Shown here: positions 37,877-46,507 of the stretch, piece by piece
Layout: the number at the start of each line of letters is the position of its first letter
Numbering within the stretch: the first letter of the stretch is position 1
NCBI RefSeq assembly: GCF_013185195.1
Contig: NZ_JAAZWC010000003.1
Coordinates: forward strand, 62,001 to 126,000
Length of the DNA: 64,000 nucleotides
Source of the DNA: Saccharibacillus qingshengii
Lineage (GTDB): Bacteria > Bacillota > Bacilli > Paenibacillales > Paenibacillaceae
Direction of reading: 5' to 3'
Notes under the pieces: generated by a model
Databases searched by the model: none
Seen by the model: the letters and a program-made list of their open reading frames with translations, nothing else
What the model was told of the DNA's origin: nothing
Program-made: the position numbers and the translations under genes

Positions 37877-38072
37877 TATGTCCGGACAGGCCCGAGATCC
37901 GTTTGGGTAAAGTCCCAAATCCTTTTCCAGAAAATTATAGAAAATGGATACGGATAAAGCGGCAGACAGGGTGGAATTCAGGCAAAAAGAAAGCGAAACG
38001 CATCGAATACGCGCCTCGCTTTTTATTTTAATAAAAAGATAAAAAATTTTTACCGTAGTATAAATTTCCATA
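37877..38072. other. Intergenic region before abrB
   Basis: This stretch holds a small hairpin (TTTGGG / CCCAAA, about 37901-37918), a second terminator-like hairpin (AAGCGA / TCGCTT with CGC/GCG inside, about 37990-38030) and then strongly AT-rich DNA. I see no gene in it. Confidence 0.45.
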
Positions 38073-38101
38073 TTGACAAGATATATAAAGAGGAGTACAG
38101 T
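38073..38101 (+). promoter_or_regulatory. Promoter of abrB
   Basis: TTGACA (38073-38078), 17 bases, TACAGT (38096-38101). The surrounding AT-rich DNA would suit AbrB autorepression. Confidence 0.75.
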
Positions 38102-38190
38102 GGAAGCAAGCACAATATGTCGAATAATATCGAATAACGACGATATTTTGTCGACAATTATCATTTTAAATGAAATGGGGAGTTATAGCA

Positions 38191-38451
38191 ATGAAAGCAA
38201 CAGGGATCGTAAGACGCGTAGACGAACTGGGACGGGTAGTCATTCCGATTGAACTGCGCAGAACAATGGGCATCGATATCAAGGACGGACTGGAAATTTT
38301 CGTGGACGGCGAACGCATTATTTTGAGAAAATACGCACCGACCTGTATCTTCACGGGCGAAGCCGAAGATCTCGTCTACTTCAAAGGCAAAATGGTCAGC
38401 AAAACCGCAATCGAAGAATTGATCGAACTGTACCAAGCCGAAGCCAAGTAA
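38191..38451 (+). CDS. abrB: AbrB/SpoVT family transition-state regulator
   Basis: An 86-residue DNA-binding protein. The N-terminal swapped-hairpin domain MKATGIVRRVDELGRVVIPIELRRTMGI is nearly identical to Bacillus AbrB, and the C-terminal half carries the oligomerisation segment. AbrB represses post-exponential genes during growth. ATG 38191 is set by GGGGAG eight bases upstream; an earlier in-frame ATG is unlikely. It is monocistronic with a good promoter and terminator. Confidence 0.92.
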   Translation: MKATGIVRRVDELGRVVIPIELRRTMGIDIKDGLEIFVDGERIILRKYAPTCIFTGEAEDLVYFKGKMVSKTAIEELIELYQAEAK

Positions 38452-38486
38452 CTTCTTGAACATTCGCGCCTGAGCGCTTCTCATAG

Positions 38487-38526
38487 AGCCCGCCGAACCC
38501 CTGCAGAGGGAGACGGCGGGCTTTTT
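38487..38526 (+). terminator. Terminator of abrB
   Basis: AGCCCGCCG / CGGCGGGCT stem with an 18-base loop and T5. Confidence 0.8.
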
Positions 38527-38636
38527 GATAAGACGAGGAGGCCAGGGAGCGTGTTTCGGTTCGCGTCCAAGGAGATCCGACCCTACCTAGCCGGCTTGCG
38601 AAGGCAGGAGGGCAGATCCGCTTGTTTACCGGCATC

Positions 38637-38682
38637 AAAAAAGGAAGGATCTCCCAAGCAAAGGGAGGACCTTCCTTTTTGA
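38637..38682. terminator. Bidirectional terminator-like hairpin
   Basis: AAGGAAGG..CTCCC pairs with GGGAG..CCTTCCTT, flanked by A and T runs. It serves the minus-strand gene ending at 38706. Confidence 0.75.
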
Positions 38683-38705
38683 GATTCCGGCGATGCGAAG
38701 ACTTA

Positions 38706-39053
38706 TCAAGCCTGCGGCGATTCGAGGCTTACTTCATACTCCGCACGGTCATTCTTGAGTGTGATCCGGTTCTCTTCCTGATCGAGAATCTCCAGATCGT
38801 TCAGCACAATCTCATACGTATCGCCGGGCAGCGGCACGGATTCGTCTTCCGCATTCAAGATACGGCCCGAACCGCGCAGCAGCAGGGCGCGTTCCAGATA
38901 ATCGTCGACCGGGTTGTCCTGGGGCCGTTCTCCCAGATCTTCAAGTTCGAAGTGAACGATATCGGTATCTCCGTTCTCCTTTTTTTCGATCTTCAAAGTT
39001 TGCCCGGTTTTTCCGTTCAACCATTCATTTAAGATTTCGATAGATTTGTCCAT
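38706..39053 (-). CDS. Hypothetical acidic protein
   Basis: A 115-residue cytoplasmic protein (MDKSIEILNEWLNGKTGQTLKIEKKENGDTD...). An N-terminal helix is followed by alternating acidic strands, including DIVHFELEDLGERPQDNPVDDYLE and a beta-rich end (GDTYEIVLNDLEI). ATG 39053 has AAAGGGTGG upstream; the longer in-frame start lacks support. I recognise no family. Confidence 0.6.
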   Translation of the reverse strand: MDKSIEILNEWLNGKTGQTLKIEKKENGDTDIVHFELEDLGERPQDNPVDDYLERALLLRGSGRILNAEDESVPLPGDTYEIVLNDLEILDQEENRITLKNDRAEYEVSLESPQA

Positions 39054-39146
39054 GGTGTTCCACCCTTTCTTCCGGCAAAGCTTCCCGCTTCGCCTGCGTA
39101 CTCTCCAATTACCCCGCCAACCCTCCAAGCAAACGGGAGCAAGCTT

Positions 39147-39791
39147 CTAACGGTCTCCGCCGGCGTGGGTCGACAAATCGTCGGCATCCCGGAAAAAAAA
39201 GCGGTAACCCACGTAAACGGCGAACAGAAACCCCGCATAGACCCCCAATACGGTCAGAGTTCTCGGCAGATCGGTAAACAAACTTTGTCCGACAAAAGCA
39301 AATACGAGCATCGCCGGGATTTTACCGAGCGCGGAAGCCGTGACATACACGAGAGGACGAATATTCAAAAAGGCGGGATACAAATTCACGAGCGCCTGGG
39401 GCAGCAGCGGAACGAGGCGGGCGGCAAGAATCACCACAAACGGCCGGCGTTCCATCAGCAGACCGATCCGTTCCAGCCCCGAAAACCTGGCGAGTGCGGC
39501 GCGGCCCTGCTCCCGAAAGTAACGGCGGGCGAGTACGTACTGCAGCAGGGAAGCCGTAGTTACCGCAAGCCAGGCCAACAAGGCGCCCGGCAGCGGACCG
39601 TACAGAAATCCCAGCGAGCCGATGACCAGTTTGTAAGGCAGCACCGGGAAAAAGGCAAACAAGAACCCAAGCGCGTAACCGGCGGCGGCCGGGAGCGAAA
39701 CGTCTTCCATCAGCACTCTCAATTCATGGCGATAAATCAGGATCGGCAGCAGCGCCGCGGCATAGGCGGCAAGCGTGATCCATTTTTTCAT
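39147..39791 (-). CDS. TVP38/TMEM64 (SNARE-associated/VTT) family membrane protein
   Basis: A 214-residue integral membrane protein. The VTT domain signatures are GFLFAFFPVLPYKLVIGSLG, the re-entrant FLYGPLPGALLAW, ARLVPLLPQALVNLYPAF and ALGKIPAMLVFAFVGQSL. The DedA/TVP38 superfamily handles lipid scrambling and envelope homeostasis. ATG 39791 starts just before the first helix with AAAGGAG upstream; the in-frame extension to 39995 looks non-coding. Confidence 0.82.
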   Translation of the reverse strand: MKKWITLAAYAAALLPILIYRHELRVLMEDVSLPAAAGYALGFLFAFFPVLPYKLVIGSLGFLYGPLPGALLAWLAVTTASLLQYVLARRYFREQGRAALARFSGLERIGLLMERRPFVVILAARLVPLLPQALVNLYPAFLNIRPLVYVTASALGKIPAMLVFAFVGQSLFTDLPRTLTVLGVYAGFLFAVYVGYRFFFRDADDLSTHAGGDR

Positions 39792-40019
39792 ACGGCGTCG
39801 CAGCTCCTTTCCGTCGGGATTCGGCAATCGGATTCGATTCGGTCCGGACCTGTACTCCGATTGTATGCGATGCGCCCGGAAGAAGTCGAGCAGCGGAGGC
39901 GCACGGAGCAGTTCGGCGGCATATTTCGGCAGTGGACGGCTCTTCATTTTACGGGCAGCCGAGCAAAAGGGTATACTTGGAAGAATGCAATTCAAGACAG
40001 ATCATGGAGGAGGCAGACG

Positions 40020-41057
40020 ATGGATATACCCGGAAAAATGTCCGTACAGGGCGGACGATGGCAGGGTCGGTACGGCCAGATGGCGGACTCCGACGTTCTG
40101 CTGGATCCGCTGTGGGGAACGGCGACCGAGCTCAGCGCGGTTGAAGCCGCGCTGCTGCGTACACCCGCGCTGCGCCGTCTGCATTATGTGCGGCATGCGG
40201 GGCCGGCGGCCCTGCATACGCAGCATACGTCGACGCGGCTTCAGCATACGCTGGGCGTATTTGCCTTGATTGCCCACTTTGCGCCGGACTGGTCGGAACT
40301 GCGGGCGGCGGCTCTGCTGCATGACGTGGGACACGGTCCGTTCAGCCATGCGCTGGAAGGCATCGGAGGATTCGACCATCATCGCCGATCGGAAGCCGAA
40401 CGGCATTCGCCCGAGATTCGATAGGCGCTGCGCGGTTTGAATCTTGTTGAAGTCGTCGATCTGATCGAAGGGTTCCGGCCCAATCCGCTGCGAAGCCAAG
40501 ACGGAGCGCTGCATGCCGATCATCTCGATTCCTGGGTTCGCAGCGCAGCGGCGTTCGGTATTCTGCCCAAGCCCGCGCCTGAGCTGCTGCCCGGATTTCG
40601 CTTGTCGGGCTCCCGGCTCGAAGCCGATCCGGACACCGCCGAGCTGACTTTGCAGCTGATCCTGCACGAAGCCCGGTATCATGCTTCGGCGGAAAATATC
40701 GGTCCGGCGGCTGTTCTGCGGGCCCTGACGATCCGTTTGATCGAAGCCGGCGGGCTGCCGCCTTCGCAGCTTGGTGAACGGACGGACGAAGAACTGCTGG
40801 TTCTGCTTCGGCAGCACGCGTCTACGGCCGAAGAGACGGCGAGGCTGCTGTATCGGCCGCATGAACTGCGCGTTGCCTGGGCGGAGGGAGATGCGCCTTC
40901 GCACGCGTATCGACACAAACTGAGCAAGCTGTATCTGGCTGTGCCCCGTATTTCTAACGGGCAGGAAGCAGAGAGCCTGCCGTCCTACCCGCTCATTGCC
41001 GAAGTCGAGCGGCTGATCGGCGAGTACCTCGTGTTCTGGGAAGAGGAAGAACGATGA
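40020..41057 (+). pseudogene. HD superfamily phosphohydrolase (dNTPase-like), split by an in-frame amber codon
   Basis: Reading through one TAG at 40422-40424 (codon 135) gives a 345-residue protein of the YwfO/dGTPase-like HD group. The first part has HTSTRLQHTLGVFALIAHF and the HD pair in LLHDVGHGPFSHALE. The second part, in the same frame, has the family segment GALHADHLDSWVRSA and a helical tail. The downstream piece has no ribosome-binding site before its TTG 40437, so it would not be made alone. A CAG-to-TAG transition is the simplest cause, and a sequencing error is possible. Confidence 0.75.
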
Positions 41058-41644
41058 GCGGCACCGCGCCGAACGAAGAGACGCGGCTGTATTTTGTCCG
41101 GCATGCCCATTCGCCTTATATTCATGGTAGGGAAATGGAACGCGGATTGTCCGCCGCAGGAAGAGCGGATGCGGAGAACCTGCGGCTTCGTCTGGAGCAG
41201 GAAAACATCGGCATCTTCGTATCCAGTCCGTACCGCCGGGCAATCGATACCCTCGCGCCGCTTGCCGAATCCGCGGGGCAGCCGATCCTGCTTTTTGAGG
41301 GTCTGCAAGAACGGCTGGTCTCGGGAAGTCGGGATCTCGGTGCGGCCGGTTTTCTGGAAGAGAAAGCGCGCTGTTACGCGGATTTCGATTACTGTCCGCC
41401 GGGGGGCGAGAGCAGCCGGGCAGCAGCGGGAAGAGCGATGCCCGTGCTTCGCGAACTGCTGCATAACCATGCCGGGCAGCGGATCGCGATCGGGACGCAC
41501 GGCGATATTCTGACGCTTATGCTGAACGGATTCGCTCCGGAATTCGGCTTCGAATTCTGGCAGCGGCTGTCCATGCCCGACGTATACTGTGCTTTTTTTG
41601 ACCAAGGAATATACAGAGGGGTCGAACGGATTCGCTGCGTTTGA
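41054..41644 (+). CDS. Histidine phosphatase family protein
   Basis: A 196-residue enzyme: RLYFVRHAHSPYIHGREMERGLSAAG with the first active histidine, SSPYRRAIDTLAPLA and IGTHGDILTLML with the second. Residues match the family of phosphoglycerate-mutase-like phosphatases (RHA replaces RHG). The ATG overlaps the stop of the interrupted HD gene, so it depends on that message and would suffer polarity if the amber codon is real. Confidence 0.82.
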   Translation: MSGTAPNEETRLYFVRHAHSPYIHGREMERGLSAAGRADAENLRLRLEQENIGIFVSSPYRRAIDTLAPLAESAGQPILLFEGLQERLVSGSRDLGAAGFLEEKARCYADFDYCPPGGESSRAAAGRAMPVLRELLHNHAGQRIAIGTHGDILTLMLNGFAPEFGFEFWQRLSMPDVYCAFFDQGIYRGVERIRCV

Positions 41645-41706
41645 AGACATTCGGGTTCGGGATTCTGCATAGACTGAATAAGTCGCACTTCAAGGAAAAA
41701 TCGGGG

Positions 41707-41736
41707 TTGACAGACTTCTTGAAACCGGATTACAAT
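41707..41736 (+). promoter_or_regulatory. Promoter of the leuA leader
   Basis: TTGACA (41707-41712), 18 bases, TACAAT (41731-41736). It drives an RNA of about 740 nt before the leuA start codon. Confidence 0.8.
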
Positions 41737-41750
41737 GGCACCAAATCAAA

Positions 41751-42066
41751 ACGCAATGAACGGGATCAGTAACCGGAACAGCCGTCCAGAGAGCTGCGAA
41801 CCAAGGTGCGACGCAGCCGGCATGAACCGATGAACTCACCCGGAAGCGGTCGGGCCCAGCGGTCCTACGCGGCGAGAAGCCGCGAAGGAGAAGCAAGCGC
41901 GAACGGATTCGCCCACGTGAGAGGGCCGACGAGCGGATTTGCGCTTCGTCCGAACCGGAATCGGCAGCAGCCGAGACCAGGGGCGGATAGGCAATAATCA
42001 ACGAGAGTGGTACCGCGACAGCAAAGCCTGTCGTCTCTTGAACAAGAGACGACAGGCTTTTTTTGC
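41751..42066 (+). promoter_or_regulatory. T-box leader 1 (leucine specifier)
   Basis: Stem I features (GAACGGGATCAGTA, AGAGAG, AGGTG) lead to a specifier segment GAACTCACC with CTC (Leu) at 41835-41837. The T-box core AACGAGAGTGGTACCGCG lies at 42000-42017 and overlaps the antiterminator, followed by a terminator whose arms GCCTGTCGTCTCTTG / CAAGAGACGACAGGC end in a T run. Uncharged tRNA-Leu should allow read-through. Confidence 0.9.
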
Positions 42067-42124
42067 GTACGCCGCGTTAGAGAAACATGAAAGCAAGGCG
42101 TATCGGAAACGATCGAATACGAAG

Positions 42125-42402
42125 AAATGCGATGAACGGGAGCAGTAGGAGACAGGCGTTTTGCAGAGAGCCGCAGAAAAGGTGCAATGCGGTATTCGCC
42201 CGATCCGAACTCGCCCGGGAGCGAGGAAGCCGAATTCCGGCCCGAAGTCCGAAGTGGACTTCGCCGGATTCAAGCCGACCGGTCCGCCCCGCCGTTATCC
42301 GGGGTTCAAGCGGATCTTTGCGCAGCGCAAAGATCAACGAGAGTGGTACCGCGGCGGCCCAGGCCCGTCGTCTCTTGATTCAAGAGACGACGGGCCTTTT
42401 TG
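42125..42402 (+). promoter_or_regulatory. T-box leader 2 (leucine specifier), in tandem
   Basis: A second complete T-box without its own clear promoter: GATGAACGGGAGCAGTAG, AGAGAG and GGTG, specifier CTC at 42210-42212 in GAACTCGCC, T-box core at 42336-42353 identical to copy 1, and a terminator with 16-bp arms (42362-42377 and 42381-42396) and T5. Both switches must be open for leuA transcription. Confidence 0.9.
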
Positions 42403-42482
42403 TATACAACCAGAATGCGCGCAAGGGACGTGAAACCCCCCACTATTCCGGCCGGAAACGGTCCAATCGGAGGCGAAATCAG

Positions 42483-44042
42483 ATGACAGAACCAAGAAAA
42501 ATCAAGATTTTCGACACGACGCTCAGAGACGGCGAGCAGGCGCCGGGCGCTTCGCTTGACGTGGAGCAAAAGGTTAAGCTGGCCCATCAGCTGGCACGCT
42601 TGGGCGTCGATACGATCGAGCCGGGGTTCCCGATCTCGAGTCCCGGCGATTTCCGGGCCGTGCAGCGGATCTCGCGTGAAATCGGCGGTGTCGAAATTTG
42701 CGGTTTTGCCCGAGCGGTCAAAGCCGATATCGATGCCGCGGTCCGGGCGACGGAAGATGCGCAGCGCAGACGGCTGCATCTGTTTTTGTCATCGTCGACG
42801 ATCCATTTGGATTTCCAGTTGAAAAAAACGCGTGCGGAAGTTGTCCGTTTGGCGAGGGAGATGGTCGCTTATGCCAAAGGATTTGCGGACGAAATTGAAT
42901 TTTCGCCGATGGATGCGACACGGACCGGCGACGAGTTTCTGTTCGAGGTGCTGGAGGCGGTAATCGAAGAAGGGGCGACGATCCTGAATATTCCGGATAC
43001 GGTCGGTTTCGCGCTGCCGGAAGAGTACGGGGCGATGTTTACGCGGGTGATGAATAGCGTACGCGGCAGCGACCGGGTCGAGTTCAGCGCCCACTGCCAC
43101 AACGATCTGGGATTGGCCGTAGCCAACAGCCTGGCCGCCGTCAAGGCGGGAGTCACGCATGTCGAAGTAACGGTGAACGGGATCGGCGAGCGTGCGGGCA
43201 ACTGCTCGCTGGAAGAACTGACGATGGCGCTGGCCACACGTGGGGAACAGTTCGGCGTTACAACGGGGATTCGGCTGGAAGAGATTTATGCGGCTTCGCA
43301 GATGGTCAGCCGGATGACGGGTTCGCCGATTGCGTTCAACAAACCGATCGTCGGCCGCAATGCGTTCCAGCACGAAGCGGGGATCCATCAGGATGGACTG
43401 CTCAAGAACCGCAGCACGTATGAGATTATGGATCCCGAACGGCTGGGGATTCCCCGCAGCATGATCGTGCTGGGCAAGCATTCGGGACGCCATGCGCTGC
43501 GCCACCGGGTAGAAGAATTCGGAGTCGAACTGAACGCCGAGCAGTTGGAAACGTTCTATGCCGCATTCAAGGAAAAAGCCGACGCCCAAAAAACGGTCCA
43601 CGATCACGAACTGCTGCAGCTGGCCGGGCAGGCCGTAGATCGGGCACTGGAGCCGTACACGCTGAGCGAAGTGCAGTTCGCAGCCGGAAGCGGCACTCAT
43701 CGGGCCGCTTCCTGCAAAATTCGCGACAATGTCAGCGGACGCGAAGAAGTGTATACCGGCAGCGGCGAAGGACCGGTCGAAGCGGCGGTCGATGCGATCC
43801 GGAGCGCCGTGCCGGAACCGATCGAGTTTGCGGATCTGGAGCTGTATTCCGTTTCTTCCGGCGAGACGTCGGCCGGAGAAGCCGGAGTCACCGTCCGCTT
43901 GGGCGGGCTGCTGCATCGCGGCACGGCAACGAACCGCGACATTTTGCTGGCCGCGGCTGAAGCGTATATGGCCGCCTGCAACCGGGCGGTCAGAGAAGCG
44001 AGGTCGCAGGCCAAGAAGGAGTCGGAAACGACCGTTTCCTAG
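42483..44042 (+). CDS. leuA: 2-isopropylmalate synthase
   Basis: A 519-residue enzyme for the first committed step of leucine synthesis (acetyl-CoA plus 2-oxoisovalerate). The catalytic barrel has IFDTTLRDGEQAPGASL and HCHNDLGLAVANSLA (metal ligands), plus GNCSLEE and HEAGIHQDG. The C-terminal third is the leucine-binding allosteric domain. CGGAGG nine bases upstream sets ATG 42483; the long in-frame upstream extension is T-box RNA, not protein. It is monocistronic, unlike the usual ilv-leu operon. Confidence 0.96.
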   Translation: MTEPRKIKIFDTTLRDGEQAPGASLDVEQKVKLAHQLARLGVDTIEPGFPISSPGDFRAVQRISREIGGVEICGFARAVKADIDAAVRATEDAQRRRLHLFLSSSTIHLDFQLKKTRAEVVRLAREMVAYAKGFADEIEFSPMDATRTGDEFLFEVLEAVIEEGATILNIPDTVGFALPEEYGAMFTRVMNSVRGSDRVEFSAHCHNDLGLAVANSLAAVKAGVTHVEVTVNGIGERAGNCSLEELTMALATRGEQFGVTTGIRLEEIYAASQMVSRMTGSPIAFNKPIVGRNAFQHEAGIHQDGLLKNRSTYEIMDPERLGIPRSMIVLGKHSGRHALRHRVEEFGVELNAEQLETFYAAFKEKADAQKTVHDHELLQLAGQAVDRALEPYTLSEVQFAAGSGTHRAASCKIRDNVSGREEVYTGSGEGPVEAAVDAIRSAVPEPIEFADLELYSVSSGETSAGEAGVTVRLGGLLHRGTATNRDILLAAAEAYMAACNRAVREARSQAKKESETTVS

Positions 44043-44064
44043 ACGGGAACGGCCGAATCGAGGT

Positions 44065-45012
44065 TCAGAACAGACTCCAGTCCATCCGCTGCGAGAGCCG
44101 TTCAAGCAGGTGCACACCCGCGCTGCTGTTGCCTTTGGCGTTCAGGGCGGGTCCGATGACGCCGATACCCAGTGCGCCGGGGACAAAAGTCAGAATCCCG
44201 CCGGAAACGCCGCTTTTGGCCGGCAGTCCGGCTTTGATGGCGAATTCGCCGGAGGCATTGTACATGCCGCAGGTAATCATGAAGGTCTTAGCGATCTGGA
44301 CGTAGCGGCGGGGAATCAGTTCTTCGCCGCTCAACGGATCGGTGCCGTCACCGGCCAGCACAAGCGCCATCCGGGCCAGGTCGCGGCAGGTGGCTTCGAT
44401 CGAGCAGTGGCGGAAATACACGGACAGGACTTCTTCCACGCCTCCGCCCAGGACGCCGTTTTCTACAAGAAAATAGCTGATGGAACGGTTGAGGTTGCCC
44501 GTTTCGAATTCGGAACGATAGACCGCTTCATTGACCTGCAGCGCACTTCCGCCCGACAGACGGCGGAAAAATTCCAGGATGCGCGCGGATTTCTCTTCCG
44601 GCGAGGAGCCTTTGATCATGGAAGAAACGGTAATGGCTCCGGCATTGATCAGCGGATTAAACGGAATGCCCGGGCGGACCAGTTCCAGCTTGAGCATCGA
44701 ATTGAAGTTGTCTCCCGTCGGTTCCATGCCGACGCGGCCGAATACGGCTTCTTCTCCGTTATCCATCAAAGCCAGAATAAGCGTGAATACCTTGGAAATG
44801 CTCTGCAGCGTAAAGGTGGTGCCGCAGTCGCCGGCCGAAGCGGATTCGCCGCCGAGATCGAGCAGGTGAATGCCCAGTGCATCCGCCCGCGCTTTGGACA
44901 ATTCGGGAATATAGGAAGCCACTTCTCCGAGAGCAGCCTGCTTGCGGCTGTGTTCCAGCCATTCCGGCAGAAACTGCCGAACTTCCGCCAATCGCGCTTC
45001 TTTGTTTATCAT
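44065..45012 (-). CDS. glsA: Glutaminase A
   Basis: A 315-residue serine-dependent glutaminase that releases ammonia and glutamate. The beta-lactamase-like fold shows the catalytic pair in LQSISKVFTL (SxxK), NPLINAGAI, FNSMLKLEL and SGVSGGILTFVPG. ATG 45012 lies eight bases after AAGGAGAG, and ATG 45018 would be too close to it. It converges on leuA with only 22 bases between stops and no terminator visible. Confidence 0.93.
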   Translation of the reverse strand: MINKEARLAEVRQFLPEWLEHSRKQAALGEVASYIPELSKARADALGIHLLDLGGESASAGDCGTTFTLQSISKVFTLILALMDNGEEAVFGRVGMEPTGDNFNSMLKLELVRPGIPFNPLINAGAITVSSMIKGSSPEEKSARILEFFRRLSGGSALQVNEAVYRSEFETGNLNRSISYFLVENGVLGGGVEEVLSVYFRHCSIEATCRDLARMALVLAGDGTDPLSGEELIPRRYVQIAKTFMITCGMYNASGEFAIKAGLPAKSGVSGGILTFVPGALGIGVIGPALNAKGNSSAGVHLLERLSQRMDWSLF

Positions 45013-45128
45013 GGACATCTCTCCTTGGAATCGGTTCGATTTCTGCCGTCGTTTTCCGGCTGCTTCCGTCGTCGTTTTTTATCATACCGCAGTCTCTCGG
45101 GCATAGACACCTGACATCTAATGTCTGC

Positions 45129-45188
45129 TTGACTGCCCGTTATCCGAGCAGTTACAATATTATATACGGTTTCGTGGAACAATGTTCC
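45129..45188 (+). promoter_or_regulatory. Promoter and palindromic operator of the oppD-like gene
   Basis: TTGACT (45129-45134), 18 bases, TACAAT (45153-45158), then the perfect 5-3-5 palindrome GGAACAATGTTCC at 45176-45188 about ten bases after the expected start. A hairpin GCCCGTTC / GAACGGGC (45272-45293) ends just before the ribosome-binding site. Confidence 0.65.
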
Positions 45189-45312
45189 GCAAATCAGACC
45201 TAAACGTTCGGAAAAGCGGCGTGCGCGCAGGCGGACAATTCTTAAGAACGATATGCGAAAAGCGACAAACCGCCCGTTCCTTCGCGAACGGGCTTTATAG
45301 GGAGTGGAGATA

Positions 45313-46374
45313 ATGGAGAGACTTCTCGAAGTCAAAGATTTGGCGATTTCATTCAAAACGCGCGCCGGCGAAGTTCAGGCAATCCGAGGCGTTAACTTCC
45401 ATCTGAACAAAGGCGAGACGCTGGCAATCGTAGGCGAATCGGGTTCGGGCAAAAGTGTGACGTCCCAGGCGATCATGAAGCTCGTACCGGAACCGCAGGG
45501 TCAGTACAAACGCGGACAAATCCTGTTCGAAGGCCAGGATCTGATCAAAAAAACGCAAAACCAAATGCAAAAAATGCGCGGCAAAGAGATCGGCATGATC
45601 TTCCAGGATCCGATGACCTCGCTGAATCCGACCATGAAAGTCGGCAAGCAGATCACCGAGGTACTGTTCACGCACGAGAAGATTTCCGGAGCCGCCGCGC
45701 GTGCGCGCGGTCTGGAACTGCTGAATCTGGTCGGCATTCCGAACGCGGAAAAACGCTTCACCCAGTATCCGCACGAATTCTCCGGCGGTATGCGTCAGCG
45801 TGTCGTTATTGCCATGGCCCTTGCCGCCAATCCGAAGCTGCTGATCGCCGATGAACCGACGACGGCACTCGACGTTACCATCCAGGCCCAGATCCTCGAA
45901 TTGATGAAGGATCTGCAGGCGAAGATCGGTACGGCTATCATCTTCATTACCCACGACCTTGGCGTTGTTGCCAAAATGGCCGACCGCGTAGCGGTTATGT
46001 ATGCCGGCCAGATCGTGGAAATGGGAACGGCTGCCGAGATCTTCTACGATCCTCGCCATCCGTATACCTGGGGACTGCTCTCCTCGATGCCTGCGCTCGA
46101 CAGTAACGGCGAACAGAAACTCAACGCCATTCCGGGTACGCCTCCGGATCTGCTGCACCCGCCGATCGGCGATGCGTTCGCTTTGCGCAGCAACTACGCC
46201 ATGAAGATCGACTTCGAGAAGGAGCCTCCGATGTTCCAGGTATCCGATACTCATTTCGTCAAATCCTGGCTGCTCCATCCGGATGCTCCGCCGGTTACGC
46301 CGCCGGAAGCCGTGCAGCGCCGCCAGCGGAAGCTGGATAACGCTTATGCCACTCCGGTTCTGGTCCAAGTCTAA
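45313..46374 (+). CDS. Oligopeptide/dipeptide ABC transporter ATP-binding protein (OppD/DppD-like), orphan
   Basis: A 353-residue ATPase of the OppD type. Walker A is VGESGSGKS, the signature FSGGMRQR, Walker [13 protein letters not shown], and the C-terminal oligopeptide-transporter domain ([26 protein letters not shown]) is present. It normally pairs with OppF, OppB, OppC and OppA, none of which is adjacent, and the gene ends in a terminator. ATG 45313 is preferred over the in-frame GTG nine bases upstream. Confidence 0.9.
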   Translation: MERLLEVKDLAISFKTRAGEVQAIRGVNFHLNKGETLAIVGESGSGKSVTSQAIMKLVPEPQGQYKRGQILFEGQDLIKKTQNQMQKMRGKEIGMIFQDPMTSLNPTMKVGKQITEVLFTHEKISGAAARARGLELLNLVGIPNAEKRFTQYPHEFSGGMRQRVVIAMALAANPKLLIADEPTTALDVTIQAQILELMKDLQAKIGTAIIFITHDLGVVAKMADRVAVMYAGQIVEMGTAAEIFYDPRHPYTWGLLSSMPALDSNGEQKLNAIPGTPPDLLHPPIGDAFALRSNYAMKIDFEKEPPMFQVSDTHFVKSWLLHPDAPPVTPPEAVQRRQRKLDNAYATPVLVQV

Positions 46375-46403
46375 GACCGAAGCCTTACCGATTATGCATG
46401 AAC

Positions 46404-46446
46404 AAAAGGGATGAAACCGAACTTCTTCGGCTTCATCCCTTTTTTG
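46404..46446. terminator. Bidirectional terminator between convergent genes
   Basis: AAGGGATGAA..CCGAA pairs with TTCGG..TTCATCCCTT, followed by T6. Confidence 0.85.
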
Positions 46447-46507
46447 CTTGGAAACAAACGGCAGGGCAGAGAAGCCGGCCCGCAGGCAGGCGGAAAAGCG
46501 AACCGAC

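Noticed and set aside
39165-40019. Long plus-strand frame joined to the HD gene
   Set aside because: It is antisense to the TVP38 gene, which has a clear membrane-protein sequence. The HD gene has its own site GGAGG before ATG 40020.
42087-42482. In-frame 132-residue N-terminal extension of leuA
   Set aside because: It is translated from the second T-box leader and its terminator. A ribosome-binding site and the family N-terminus place the start at 42483.
45272-45293. Leader hairpin of the oppD-like gene as a riboswitch
   Set aside because: It is a simple hairpin with a weak T run. No known aptamer class is recognisable in the 120-base leader.
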